NCBI GenBank assembly: GCA_000306725.1
Contig: CP003083.1
Location: forward strand, 2,716,042 to 2,780,041
Reading direction: 5' to 3'
Length of the DNA stretch: 64,000 nt
Source of the DNA: Methanolobus psychrophilus R15
GTDB lineage: Archaea > Halobacteriota > Methanosarcinia > Methanosarcinales > Methanosarcinaceae
Positions 9,547-19,174 of the stretch are shown piece by piece. Under the pieces are notes generated by a model. It saw nothing but the letters and a program-made list of their open reading frames with translations, had not been told where the DNA came from and searched no databases. A program made the translations under genes and the position numbers. The first letter of the stretch is position 1, and each line of letters opens with the position of its first letter.

Positions 9547-10275
9547 TCATAAGCTTTCTTTTGGCCTGAAGCGCCTGCAAATAGCAGTTGCTGAAACGGC
9601 CATTCCCTTTGACTCACTGTGCCTGCAGACATTCTTGTGCTGGAACATGCAGACTGTACAACAGTACACGTGCCAGCTCAGTTTATCCTGTATCGCCTTC
9701 TCTTTTATGAGGTCCTCGCCAAACCCTTTGTAGTATTTGATGTCGCTCTGGCTGCACTTCATTGCATGAGCCAGGAGAGTCATGACTCCGGGAGGCTGCC
9801 AGTCGCTATATATGACGTTGGCAGGAATCTTCCCGGGTTCGGCACGTGCTCTTTTTACGGGGGTGTTCCTGATATCCTCCGTCATCATCAGGATCTGCTC
9901 CTGAAGCTTTTTTAGTTTCTCATTCTCCGGATCATGTCTGAGCGCCTTCTTAACGAAATTCAGGGCTGCCTCGTTCTTTCCCAGGCATTTCAGTGCAAGG
10001 CTCTTATTGTATAACACAGCCACAGGACCTGGTTTTACTGCTTCAGCGTTTCCTGCGGAAGTATCTGCAGTGTTCAATAGCCTGTCGTAGCAGACGATGG
10101 CCTTTTCAAACTCTCCTTTTTTGTGGTGAAGCATCCCTTTCTGGTTCAGCGCCACAGCGTCGTATGGGTTAAGTTCCAGTGCCAGGGTGAAGTAATGCAT
10201 TTTCCTGTCAGGGTCTGTTTCACGGATTCCCTGGACCGTCCATCTTTTTGAGACTGACTTTTCTTCCTTGCTCAT
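9547..10275 (-). CDS. TPR-repeat protein with C-terminal Cys/His cluster
   Basis: At least two or three tetratricopeptide repeats are visible: RKMHYFTLALELNPYDAVAL, then the following KGEFEKAIVCYDRLL unit, then LALKCLGKNEAALNFVKKAL. The C-terminal third is different: a Trp-rich segment and then CC-x2-C, C-x-H and a final C (within YCCTVCMFQHKNVCRH and AICRRF), which could bind a metal. The preferred start is the ATG at 10275 (MSKEEKS); the frame extends to a TTG at 10290. It sits tail-to-tail with top6A. TPRs suggest a scaffold role, but no partner can be named. Confidence 0.75.
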   Translation of the reverse strand: MSKEEKSVSKRWTVQGIRETDPDRKMHYFTLALELNPYDAVALNQKGMLHHKKGEFEKAIVCYDRLLNTADTSAGNAEAVKPGPVAVLYNKSLALKCLGKNEAALNFVKKALRHDPENEKLKKLQEQILMMTEDIRNTPVKRARAEPGKIPANVIYSDWQPPGVMTLLAHAMKCSQSDIKYYKGFGEDLIKEKAIQDKLSWHVYCCTVCMFQHKNVCRHSESKGMAVSATAICRRFRPKESL

Positions 10276-10368
10276 TGCTGGCTGTATCAATAAAATATTA
10301 TTTCATCTTTTGCACAGCTCAAATAAAATGTTTATATATTTTCAATCTTCTTTCCCGATGGGCTATTA

Positions 10369-10409
10369 TCGAGAAATTGTCAGTTCGAGAAATTGTTTAT
10401 ATATAAAGC
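10369..10409 (+). promoter_or_regulatory. Direct repeat and TATA box of the J-domain gene
   Basis: TCGAGAAATTGT occurs twice, at 10369-10380 and 10385-10396, with 16 bp from start to start. It runs straight into a strong TATA box, TTTATATATAAAG, beginning at about 10395. The J-domain gene starts at 10467, giving a predicted 40-50 nt leader with GAGGT upstream of the ATG. The pair sits where a TFB/TBP-adjacent regulator would bind. Confidence 0.55.
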
Positions 10410-10466
10410 CCATATCCTATATCTGGGTAGGGTGGATATTAGGGAATAACAGAGGTTATCGTTGAT

Positions 10467-11015
10467 ATGAGTGTGCCTGATTATTACTCTGTTCTTGGAA
10501 TGCCTCCCGGAGCTTCACAGGACGAGCTCAAGAAGAGATATCGTACTCTGATCGCAAAATACCATCCTGACAGAAACTCCGATGCGGGCGCTGAAGAGCA
10601 GTCAAAGAGGATAAATGAAGCTTATAGCATTCTTGCGGATCCGGAAAAGCGAACCCGTTATGATCGCAGTCTTCATTATCCTGGATATGCAGCAAGCGCC
10701 TTTGAAGGCAACAGCACTTATGGCAATTCCGACGGTAACAGTACCCGCAGCAATTTCAGGTCGTACTCCTGTGGGAATTACACTTACAGGTCTTATACAT
10801 ATCGGACTCATGATGCACAGGGATCCGCAGAAAATGTGGATTTCTTCGGAATACTACTTAGCTCTCTCCTGAAAGTAGCAGCTATATTGCTGGTCCTTTG
10901 GCTGGTGCTGCACTTCTTTGTTCTATTCATGTTCCTGCTATTCCTGATGATGCTCTTGTATCTTGTATGGGTTGTACTTGGTCAGATACTGGGTTTCTTC
11001 TTCGGCAGGAGATGA
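10467..11015 (+). CDS. J-domain membrane protein
   Basis: Residues 1-70 form a J domain ([12 protein letters not shown] at the N-terminus, the HPD triad at 33-35, and [14 protein letters not shown] at the end), which stimulates the ATPase of an Hsp70. A Ser/Asn/Gly/Tyr-rich linker follows, with repeated GNST and SYTYR-like units. The C-terminus has about 60 very hydrophobic residues forming one or two membrane segments. It lacks the G/F and zinc domains of DnaJ, so it is a J-domain co-chaperone anchored to the membrane rather than DnaJ itself. It ends immediately before the convergent cutA. Confidence 0.88.
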   Translation: MSVPDYYSVLGMPPGASQDELKKRYRTLIAKYHPDRNSDAGAEEQSKRINEAYSILADPEKRTRYDRSLHYPGYAASAFEGNSTYGNSDGNSTRSNFRSYSCGNYTYRSYTYRTHDAQGSAENVDFFGILLSSLLKVAAILLVLWLVLHFFVLFMFLLFLMMLLYLVWVVLGQILGFFFGRR

Positions 11016-11321
11016 TCAGCGGGTAGAATCCTTTATCCATTCAAGGTATTCCACGTCTCCCTTCATTTCCCAATAAGTGATGGCAGGGAGGTCATAACTG
11101 TGTAATGCTCTGATAGTTCTCATTATATCTCCTGATTTCTCGGAGGTGCTCTTTATGGAAAGTGCTACTTCCTCATCCTCCTCTATCTTTCCTTCCCATC
11201 TGTAAAGAGAAGTTACAGGGTACATATTGACACATGCAGCAAGCTTTTTTTCAACAAGAACGCTCGCTATTTTCCTTGCTTCTTCCATGTCCCTTACTGT
11301 TGTGTGAATCTCAATATACAT
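11016..11321 (-). CDS. cutA: Divalent-cation tolerance protein CutA
   Basis: At 101 residues this is the size of CutA1. It shows the family pattern: a first strand IEIHTTV, the signature KKLAACVNMYPVTSLYRWEGKI, and the C-terminal SYDLPAITYW motif. CutA proteins are ferredoxin-fold trimers linked to copper tolerance in bacteria, although the biochemical role in archaea is unsettled. It is convergent with the J-domain gene (no gap) and divergent from the next membrane gene. Confidence 0.95.
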   Translation of the reverse strand: MYIEIHTTVRDMEEARKIASVLVEKKLAACVNMYPVTSLYRWEGKIEEDEEVALSIKSTSEKSGDIMRTIRALHSYDLPAITYWEMKGDVEYLEWIKDSTR

Positions 11322-11432
11322 GTTATCAATAATCCATATCTGGTTTCAGTTATAAAATCATCATTACAGCTTTTTAAGGAAATTCATGGAAGAACGGAAG
11401 GGTTATATATTGCAACCTTTATGGCAATTATC

Positions 11433-11945
11433 ATGAGTTCAGGCAACCATATTCTTTTCAGGGAGGAACAGAAATTCAATCAATTATGGCTCTGGGTGCT
11501 TGTTCTGATTCCCGCATCAATATCCTGGTATGCTGTCATAGAGCAATTGGTTTTCAAAAGGACTGTTGGTACCAACCCGGCATCCGATGGCGGGGCAGTG
11601 TTGATATGGGTCATTTTTGGTATACTGTTCCCAATTTTTATGGCTTCCCTGCGTCTGGTGACCGAAGTTCGCAGCGATGGCTTATATGTGCGTTTTTATC
11701 CGCTGCACAGGTCATACCGCAAATTTCCATTTGACAGCATACGGTCTTGCCATGTGCAAAAATACCGGCCTATAAGGGACTATGGTGGCTGGGGTATCCG
11801 CTATGGCTTGAAAGGGACGGCTTACAATGTGAGTGGTGACCGGGGTGTGCTGCTGGAATTCAGGGATGGCAGTAAACTGATGATCGGCTCACAGCAGCCA
11901 GAAGGACTTGCAGCAGCAATGGCGTGTGGTCCCAGTGTCCTATAA
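11433..11945 (+). CDS. Two-helix membrane protein of unknown function (DUF6141-like)
   Basis: About 170 residues from the ATG at 11433. Two membrane segments are clear (LWLWVLVLIPASISWYAVI and a segment around LIWVIFGILFPIF), followed by a soluble C-terminal domain with DGLYVRFYPL, a Gly/Tyr/Trp-rich GGWGIRYG stretch and a FRDGSKLMIGSQQPE hairpin. The last region resembles PH-like membrane-associated domains. The frame extends upstream to 11304, overlapping cutA, but TTATATAT at about 11403-11410 places a transcript start near 11430, so this ATG is likely leaderless. DUF6141 is recalled from general appearance, not tested. Confidence 0.65.
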   Translation: MSSGNHILFREEQKFNQLWLWVLVLIPASISWYAVIEQLVFKRTVGTNPASDGGAVLIWVIFGILFPIFMASLRLVTEVRSDGLYVRFYPLHRSYRKFPFDSIRSCHVQKYRPIRDYGGWGIRYGLKGTAYNVSGDRGVLLEFRDGSKLMIGSQQPEGLAAAMACGPSVL

Positions 11946-12131
11946 GGCGGCAATTGGGACATTGATCGTTTGATATTTCTTATCTTTACCAGTGATACAA
12001 TATTTTATCTATTGTACATTATGCATTGTCTTGTGTACTCGCTTGGCGCATTTGTGTCTCTATTTACTTTGCTTGCTCAGTTGTCTTGTTTCGCTTTCAA
12101 GAGGCCGGTATGACATTTAGGATTGTTGATT

Positions 12132-12206
12132 TCATACGCATCCTACGTGTATGATTAACAGGTGCATACGTGTATGCTTCCTCTTACAAGTGCATAATGG
12201 TATGCA
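12132..12206. promoter_or_regulatory. Array of three GTATG-type dyads
   Basis: Three inverted repeats follow one another: TCATAC-N11-GTATGA (12132-12154), GCATAC-GT-GTATGC (12164-12177) and TGCATA-ATGG-TATGCA (12191-12206). All are built from CATAC/GTATG-like half-sites. They lie in the 396-bp gap 11946-12341 ahead of the gene at 12342. A TATA-like TTTTTATATTT (about 12237-12247) and CTCTATATAG (12282-12291) lie downstream of them, so the array sits where an upstream regulator would bind. Nothing else is recognisable in this gap. Confidence 0.55.
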
Positions 12207-12341
12207 AATATATGCTCATGCTTTGTATTGATTAAATTTTTATATTTGAAAGCTCTATATTCTCTCGGTCAAGGCATGAATACTCTATATAGTTTAAGGG
12301 AATGGATCCATTAATGTGAAAGGTTCCTGTTCCTTGCCGAA

Positions 12342-12689
12342 GTGCATTACCACAAAGAGGATGTGGTCCCTTCACGTCACCAGTTCATATGTGAGATGAA
12401 CGCTGGGCTGCTTGAGGATATGATTTCCCGGGCAGGGGATGTGGATAAGGACAGTCCTTACTGCGTAAGCTTTGATGCCTGCCTTTCTCCCGAAGAGTTC
12501 TGCCTGCTAAAAAGTACTCTTGATGATGTTTGCTGCGAGAACTGGGGACAAATGGGACTTGACAAAGTCCTTGAAGCTCAGAAGGTACTCCACAAACTGG
12601 GAAAAGCGGTGGACATGGATATTATGCAAACTTATGAGTCAAGAGGTTATCCTTCTTTTTACAAGGTCTGCGGCGTCAGGTATGTTTGA
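12342..12689 (+). CDS. Hypothetical protein, start uncertain
   Basis: A 115-residue, soluble-looking, acidic protein with several cysteines and no domain I recognise. The only in-frame start is the GTG at 12342; the same frame stays open for nine codons further upstream to a TAA at 12312 and reads protein-like (FLFLAE), with no ATG or GTG in it. The true N-terminus may therefore have been lost by a frameshift or may use an unusual start. It follows the three-dyad array and converges on the next gene. Confidence 0.5.
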   Translation: MHYHKEDVVPSRHQFICEMNAGLLEDMISRAGDVDKDSPYCVSFDACLSPEEFCLLKSTLDDVCCENWGQMGLDKVLEAQKVLHKLGKAVDMDIMQTYESRGYPSFYKVCGVRYV

Positions 12690-12694
12690 AAAGA

Positions 12695-13915
12695 TCACTT
12701 GGCACATGCTTTCCTAAGCCTTGTTGATGATGTGCCGTCGTCCATATATGTGTCATGCGGCATGATCTCGCATATCTCCAGAACATTTTTGTCTATGCCG
12801 AGTTCCCCGAGTTCCACATCCTGCCTGTGGAATACGAGGAAACTTATATTATGCCGCTTGAAATGTTCGATGAGAGTAACTCTGTTCTCTCCTTTAAGGT
12901 AATACTTTTCATTGAAAATGCGGTTCATGGTGTCAGAACCGATCAGGAACCGGGAGTCAGGGAACAACAGTGCCTTGTCTGAAAAGAGCGGGGCATTTGT
13001 CAGGCAGATATTTCCGAAGAATCCTTCATTTGCATATGTCTTCAAGGAGTTGATCCTGCTTTCCAGGGAGATGAAGTCAGTTGGAGGTTTGTCCACGTTA
13101 GCAAGTGATATCTCAAAAGTCACCGGTGATCCGTATCGTTCATAAGCTATCTTTGCCATTGCTGCATGGTTTTTATGGCAGGGATTAAATGAGCCTGAAA
13201 AGATTATCTCATGGGCAGCAGGTATAGCAGGTGCAGTCTTTCTACTGTGAGTAATTGGTATGCACTTTTTGCTGTAGCTGTCCTTTCTCAGAAGGATGCT
13301 TGAAAGCAGTTCTCCAATGTCATGGCTGACAGCGGCCTCCTTTTTCTGCAGAACCTGCTGTTCGGTCATTGAAATGTGTTCATCCAAATTGACAGGTCCT
13401 GCCCCGCAAAGCCGTGCTATGGTATGTATCAGAAGAGCGGAGGCCACTTCCTCTTCCTCTTCCCGGCTTCTGTTCTGCAATAAGGTCAGGCTTGTTGTGT
13501 TTGTTCCTGATATGGATTGTGAAGCAATATGGATCTCATGTTCCCTTGTCTCACGTTCACCCTCTTTGGCCAGTTTACAGGTAACTCCGATTCCGACAAG
13601 GTAGTCGGGCCTGAATCCGTTTTCGGAATTTGTGATTTCCAGTGCTCTTTTAAAAGCAGCCATCGCCATCTTCCGCGCAGTTTCCTCAGAGCAGTATCTC
13701 TCCGGCTCTTTCCCGATAAAGTCCCGAAGAGCATTCTCATGATAGGGTACGATGGCTTCTATCAAAGTAGCTGAACCGTTACCATGTCTGAGCACCTCCC
13801 CGATAGCCCCGGTCCCACCTCCTGTAATGGAAAGCACTATCATATAAGGGGATGCATGTATTTGCTTTACGATGCACGAGATGTCTTTTTCCATGATGCT
13901 GTTATTCTTTTCCAC
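12695..13915 (-). CDS. Fusion of a CinA/PncC-like domain and a nicotinamide-nucleotide adenylyltransferase-like domain
   Basis: Residues about 10-165 match the CinA C-terminal (PncC, NMN deamidase) fold: ITGGGTGAIGEVL aligns with the SCTGG loop region, then AIVPYHENALRDFIG, SEETARKMAMAAFKRA and YLVGIGVTCKLA. Residues about 235-406 match a Rossmann nucleotidyltransferase: GSFNPCHKNH (241-250) is the (H/T)xGH region with His247 and His250, and SSTRLRK (396-402) is the ISSTxIR motif. Both activities belong to NAD recycling from NMN. The classical Ser of the PncC SCTGG motif is replaced (SITGG), so deamidase activity is uncertain. The start may be GTG 13915 or ATG 13894. Confidence 0.78.
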   Translation of the reverse strand: MEKNNSIMEKDISCIVKQIHASPYMIVLSITGGGTGAIGEVLRHGNGSATLIEAIVPYHENALRDFIGKEPERYCSEETARKMAMAAFKRALEITNSENGFRPDYLVGIGVTCKLAKEGERETREHEIHIASQSISGTNTTSLTLLQNRSREEEEEVASALLIHTIARLCGAGPVNLDEHISMTEQQVLQKKEAAVSHDIGELLSSILLRKDSYSKKCIPITHSRKTAPAIPAAHEIIFSGSFNPCHKNHAAMAKIAYERYGSPVTFEISLANVDKPPTDFISLESRINSLKTYANEGFFGNICLTNAPLFSDKALLFPDSRFLIGSDTMNRIFNEKYYLKGENRVTLIEHFKRHNISFLVFHRQDVELGELGIDKNVLEICEIMPHDTYMDDGTSSTRLRKACAK

Positions 13916-14002
13916 GGGGCACCTGCAATCTTTCTAATAATTCTATATGATGCCGTTATTCTAAATAAACATATTATGTTGTAGAAAAAGCAAATAGATA
14001 AG

Positions 14003-14010
14003 TATATATT
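14003..14010 (+). promoter_or_regulatory. TATA box of the receiver-domain gene
   Basis: TATATATT at 14003-14010 lies in a very AT-rich stretch. It predicts transcription from about 14033 and a leader of roughly 58 nt. A GAGG ribosome-binding stretch is just before the ATG at 14091. Confidence 0.45.
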
Positions 14011-14090
14011 ATTATATTATCTAACTTATTCATCACAATACTTTACTTATGGCTTATTTATTTGCCTGTTGGCAAAGATGATGAGGAAAA

Positions 14091-14468
14091 ATGGCGCAGA
14101 TACTGGTAGTTGAAGATAATCCCGTAAATATGGAGTTAACAGTTGACTTGCTGGTAGCTTGCGGACACAGCGTGACACAGGCTGAAGATGGATTCGTTGC
14201 ACTCAAGAAAATCAAATATGAAAAATTCAGCCTTATCCTGCTTGATATGCAGTTGCCCAAAATGGATGGACTTGAGCTGCTTTCTCTTCTTAGAAAAGAC
14301 GAGGGTACAAAAGATGTTCCGGTGATAGCTTTAACAGCCCACTCCATGCGTGGTGATCATGAGCGCTTCATAGAGGCCGGATGTACTGATTACATCTCCA
14401 AGCCTATTGATATTAAGAGCTTCTGGAGCAAGATAGAATACTATGTCAACAAGCAGGCATTATGCTGA
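14091..14468 (+). CDS. Stand-alone response-regulator receiver protein (CheY-like)
   Basis: A 125-residue protein consisting only of a receiver domain. The acidic pair is Glu8/Asp9, the phosphoacceptor is Asp52 (LLDMQLPKMDG), the conserved Thr is Thr82 and the Lys is Lys104 (SKP). The sequence around VVEDNPVNMEL resembles receivers found with hybrid histidine kinases. No kinase gene is adjacent, so it is an orphan here. Output is by protein-protein contact, since there is no effector domain. Confidence 0.93.
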   Translation: MAQILVVEDNPVNMELTVDLLVACGHSVTQAEDGFVALKKIKYEKFSLILLDMQLPKMDGLELLSLLRKDEGTKDVPVIALTAHSMRGDHERFIEAGCTDYISKPIDIKSFWSKIEYYVNKQALC

Positions 14469-14521
14469 AAATATGCTGAAACCAGGTCTGATGTCGGAGA
14501 GCATCTAAAAAAATGGGCTGC

Positions 14522-15007
14522 TTATTCCGGCAGCACATTATCAGTTGTCAGTTCAAAAGTTTCCTCAACAGCGTTCACATTTACAGTGTAGGTGCCTCTC
14601 TCAAGCCCGTACACATCCAGGGGGATGTTCTGCTCAAATGGTACAAGTGCCTCTGTACACATTGCCTCTCTTGGTCTTACTGTTTCCAGGTACACATTGA
14701 AAGTATTCCCTTCTCTTTGTACAGTGGTGGCGTTCGAATTTACAACGGTGCAGCCATCAGGAAGGTATCCCCTTGCAGTTGCATGCACCTGGACAGGGAA
14801 TGATTCAAGTATCCTGACATCAACCTCCTCGACTACAGCAGTTCTGTACACGTATTCGGCATCATCACCTATAGCGTTGCCAGTGTCACTCACGTCTCCA
14901 GTGATGTTCCCATTTTCCGCACATCCCAGGGAGAGCGTAGTGACAGCAACTATAACTATCACTATCAAGACCATGATTCCCATCATGATGTTTCCATTAT
15001 TCTTCAT
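14522..15007 (-). CDS. Predicted lipoprotein of unknown function
   Basis: The first 30 residues have the form of a lipoprotein signal: a short polar start, a hydrophobic core (GIMVLIVIVIVAV) and a lipobox LSLGC. The mature part has an Asn/Asp/Gly-rich spacer and then a single beta-rich domain with PVQVHATARGYLPDGCT, MCTEALVPFEQNIPLDVYGL and GTYTVNVNAV. I have seen this domain layout in bacterial secreted proteins, but no function is known to me. GAGGGAG precedes the start. It converges on the receiver gene. Confidence 0.75.
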   Translation of the reverse strand: MKNNGNIMMGIMVLIVIVIVAVTTLSLGCAENGNITGDVSDTGNAIGDDAEYVYRTAVVEEVDVRILESFPVQVHATARGYLPDGCTVVNSNATTVQREGNTFNVYLETVRPREAMCTEALVPFEQNIPLDVYGLERGTYTVNVNAVEETFELTTDNVLPE

Positions 15008-15135
15008 ATAACTCCCTCTTATCTTCTGTAATAATACTACTTACCCGGTGTATAAATCACTTGCTTAAGCTGCGAATATAGTGGAAGTATTATGTGCCTT
15101 TGGATGCTGTTCTTATGGACATGCTCCCTGCCGGC

Positions 15136-15795
15136 TCAGTCCCTGGCAGGCGGCAATACTGATCTGAGCCTGTCCATGTATGAGCTTATTTCAGCATTCA
15201 CTCTTTCCTCTGACATCTTCCCTGCACCAAAAACTATGTGAGATGGCAATACCTCAAGACCTGTATATTCAAGTGTACAGTGGGTTATGTACCTGAGAAG
15301 CTCATGTATGTCCCCGTGCATGCCTTCTTTTGAATACAGTGATTCTTCGGCACCTGCTGTCATGACAAGCATGGCTTTCTTTCCTTTGAGCAGGCCAGTT
15401 TCATATGCACTCTGGGTTGCCGGGTTAAAAGCAAAACCTGCGGCGAATACCCTGTCTATCCATCCTTTCATCATTGCTGGCATATTTGTGAAATATATCG
15501 GGAAATGGAATACCAGCATGTCAGCCCACCTGACCTTTTCCATCTCGTCCATGATATCCCGGGAAAATGTACCATTCTTACTTGCATTCATCTGTTCCAG
15601 AAACGGATTGAAGACATCTGTCTTTTTAGGCTGCAGGAAATCGTGCTTGTCCAGCACAGATTTGAATCCCATGGCGAACAGATCTGAAAGCTTTACCTCG
15701 TGACCCTGTTCATTAAGTGTTTTCAAGGCTGCTTCTTTCATGGCCGAGTTAAAGGATTTCGGTTCCGGATGTGCGAATACGTACAGTATATTCAT
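15136..15795 (-). CDS. Flavodoxin-fold NAD(P)H oxidoreductase (quinone reductase/KefF family)
   Basis: The N-terminus MNILYVFAHPEPKSFNSA is the FMN-phosphate loop of the DT-diaphorase/KefF/MdaB family. Mid-protein, FHFPIYFTNMPAMMKGWIDRVF is the second FMN-binding motif, and KKAMLVMTAGA follows. It probably reduces quinones or other electrophiles with NAD(P)H in the cytoplasm. The frame begins five codons further upstream at 15810, but the ATG at 15795 gives the typical start, and a TATA-like ATATATATTA lies about 20 nt before it. Confidence 0.9.
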   Translation of the reverse strand: MNILYVFAHPEPKSFNSAMKEAALKTLNEQGHEVKLSDLFAMGFKSVLDKHDFLQPKKTDVFNPFLEQMNASKNGTFSRDIMDEMEKVRWADMLVFHFPIYFTNMPAMMKGWIDRVFAAGFAFNPATQSAYETGLLKGKKAMLVMTAGAEESLYSKEGMHGDIHELLRYITHCTLEYTGLEVLPSHIVFGAGKMSEERVNAEISSYMDRLRSVLPPARD

Positions 15796-15975
15796 GTAAA
15801 CCCCATACATAATATATATTTTTACTATTTATCTGTTCGGATGAGCATCAGAGTCGTCGCTGCAAAGCTGCCTTTCTTGTTGCCTTTTCGGCTTTGCCGA
15901 TGCGCAGGTCAGCAGGCACAATAATCTTATAAGTTAGCGTTCAAGCTCCTGCAATACGTTTAAAGGAGTATGTCC

Positions 15976-16956
15976 ATGGGTATATTATGGCTTAACCAGT
16001 CTGATGTTAAAAGCGTGCTTGATATGGCATCAGCAATGCTTGCTGTAGAATCCGGATTCAGGGAGCATGGTCTCAGGAAGGTGCAGATGCCTCCAAAGTC
16101 CTATCTTTATTTCAAAAGACACAATGGAGACCTGCGCACCATGCCATCTTTCATGGAGGAACAGGACATAGCCGGTGTCAAGATTGTGAACGTGCACCCT
16201 GATAACAGAGAGAAAGGTCTTCCCAGTGTAATGGCGGTCGTTGTGCTCAATTCCACAGAAACCGGCGCACCTCTTGCTATTATGGATGGTACCTACCTGA
16301 CCGATATGCGTACAGGTGCCGCAGGTGGTGTTGCTGCAAAATATCTCGCGCGCTCCGATTCGAATGTAGTGGGCATGGTGGGTACCGGGGACCAGGCACG
16401 TACCCAGTTGCTTGCGCTCTCGCAGTCCATGGATATAGAGCAGGTAAGGATCACCTGCAGGAACCTCAGCAATTGTGCCTCTTTCGAGAAGGAGATGGCT
16501 CCGGTCGTGAATTGTGATTTTGTCCGCACTGGAAGCATAAAGGAAGTTTGCGAATGCGATATCCTTGTAACGACAACTCCTGTCAGAAGTCCCATAGTGA
16601 AGTCCGAATGGATTCGCGAAGGTACACACATCAACGCCATCGGAGCCGATGCCACAGGAAAGCAAGAGCTAGAGTCTTATCTGCTTAAAAGGGCCAAAGT
16701 AGTCGTTGATGATATAATACAAGCGTCCCACTCAGGAGAGGTCAATGTGCCCATCTCCTCTGGCGTTTTCTCGCAAGCCGATATTCATGCAGAGCTCGGT
16801 GAGGTCATTGCAGGCACCAAACCAGGAAGGGAAAACGACGAAGAGATAACCATATTCGACTCCACAGGTCTTGCAGTGCAGGATCTTGTGACTGCTGACA
16901 TGGTCTATCACAAGGCACTGACAGCGGGGATAGGGAAGAGAATGAGGTTGTTCTAA
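15976..16956 (+). CDS. Ornithine cyclodeaminase/mu-crystallin family, probably alanine dehydrogenase
   Basis: The protein shows the family pattern: an N-terminal LNQSDVKSVLDM, the substrate-binding KIVNVHP segment with Lys, the TGAAGGVAAKYLA segment, and the Rossmann GTGDQARTQL motif. Related archaeal enzymes of this family interconvert alanine and pyruvate with NAD, while others are ornithine cyclodeaminases; the sequence alone does not decide. At 326-328 residues it is full length. The start at 15976 is chosen because GGAG is 7 nt before it, whereas it is 1 nt before the ATG at 15970. Confidence 0.88.
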   Translation: MGILWLNQSDVKSVLDMASAMLAVESGFREHGLRKVQMPPKSYLYFKRHNGDLRTMPSFMEEQDIAGVKIVNVHPDNREKGLPSVMAVVVLNSTETGAPLAIMDGTYLTDMRTGAAGGVAAKYLARSDSNVVGMVGTGDQARTQLLALSQSMDIEQVRITCRNLSNCASFEKEMAPVVNCDFVRTGSIKEVCECDILVTTTPVRSPIVKSEWIREGTHINAIGADATGKQELESYLLKRAKVVVDDIIQASHSGEVNVPISSGVFSQADIHAELGEVIAGTKPGRENDEEITIFDSTGLAVQDLVTADMVYHKALTAGIGKRMRLF

Positions 16957-19164
<2,208 letters not shown>

Positions 19165-19174
19165 GGTGAGGTAG

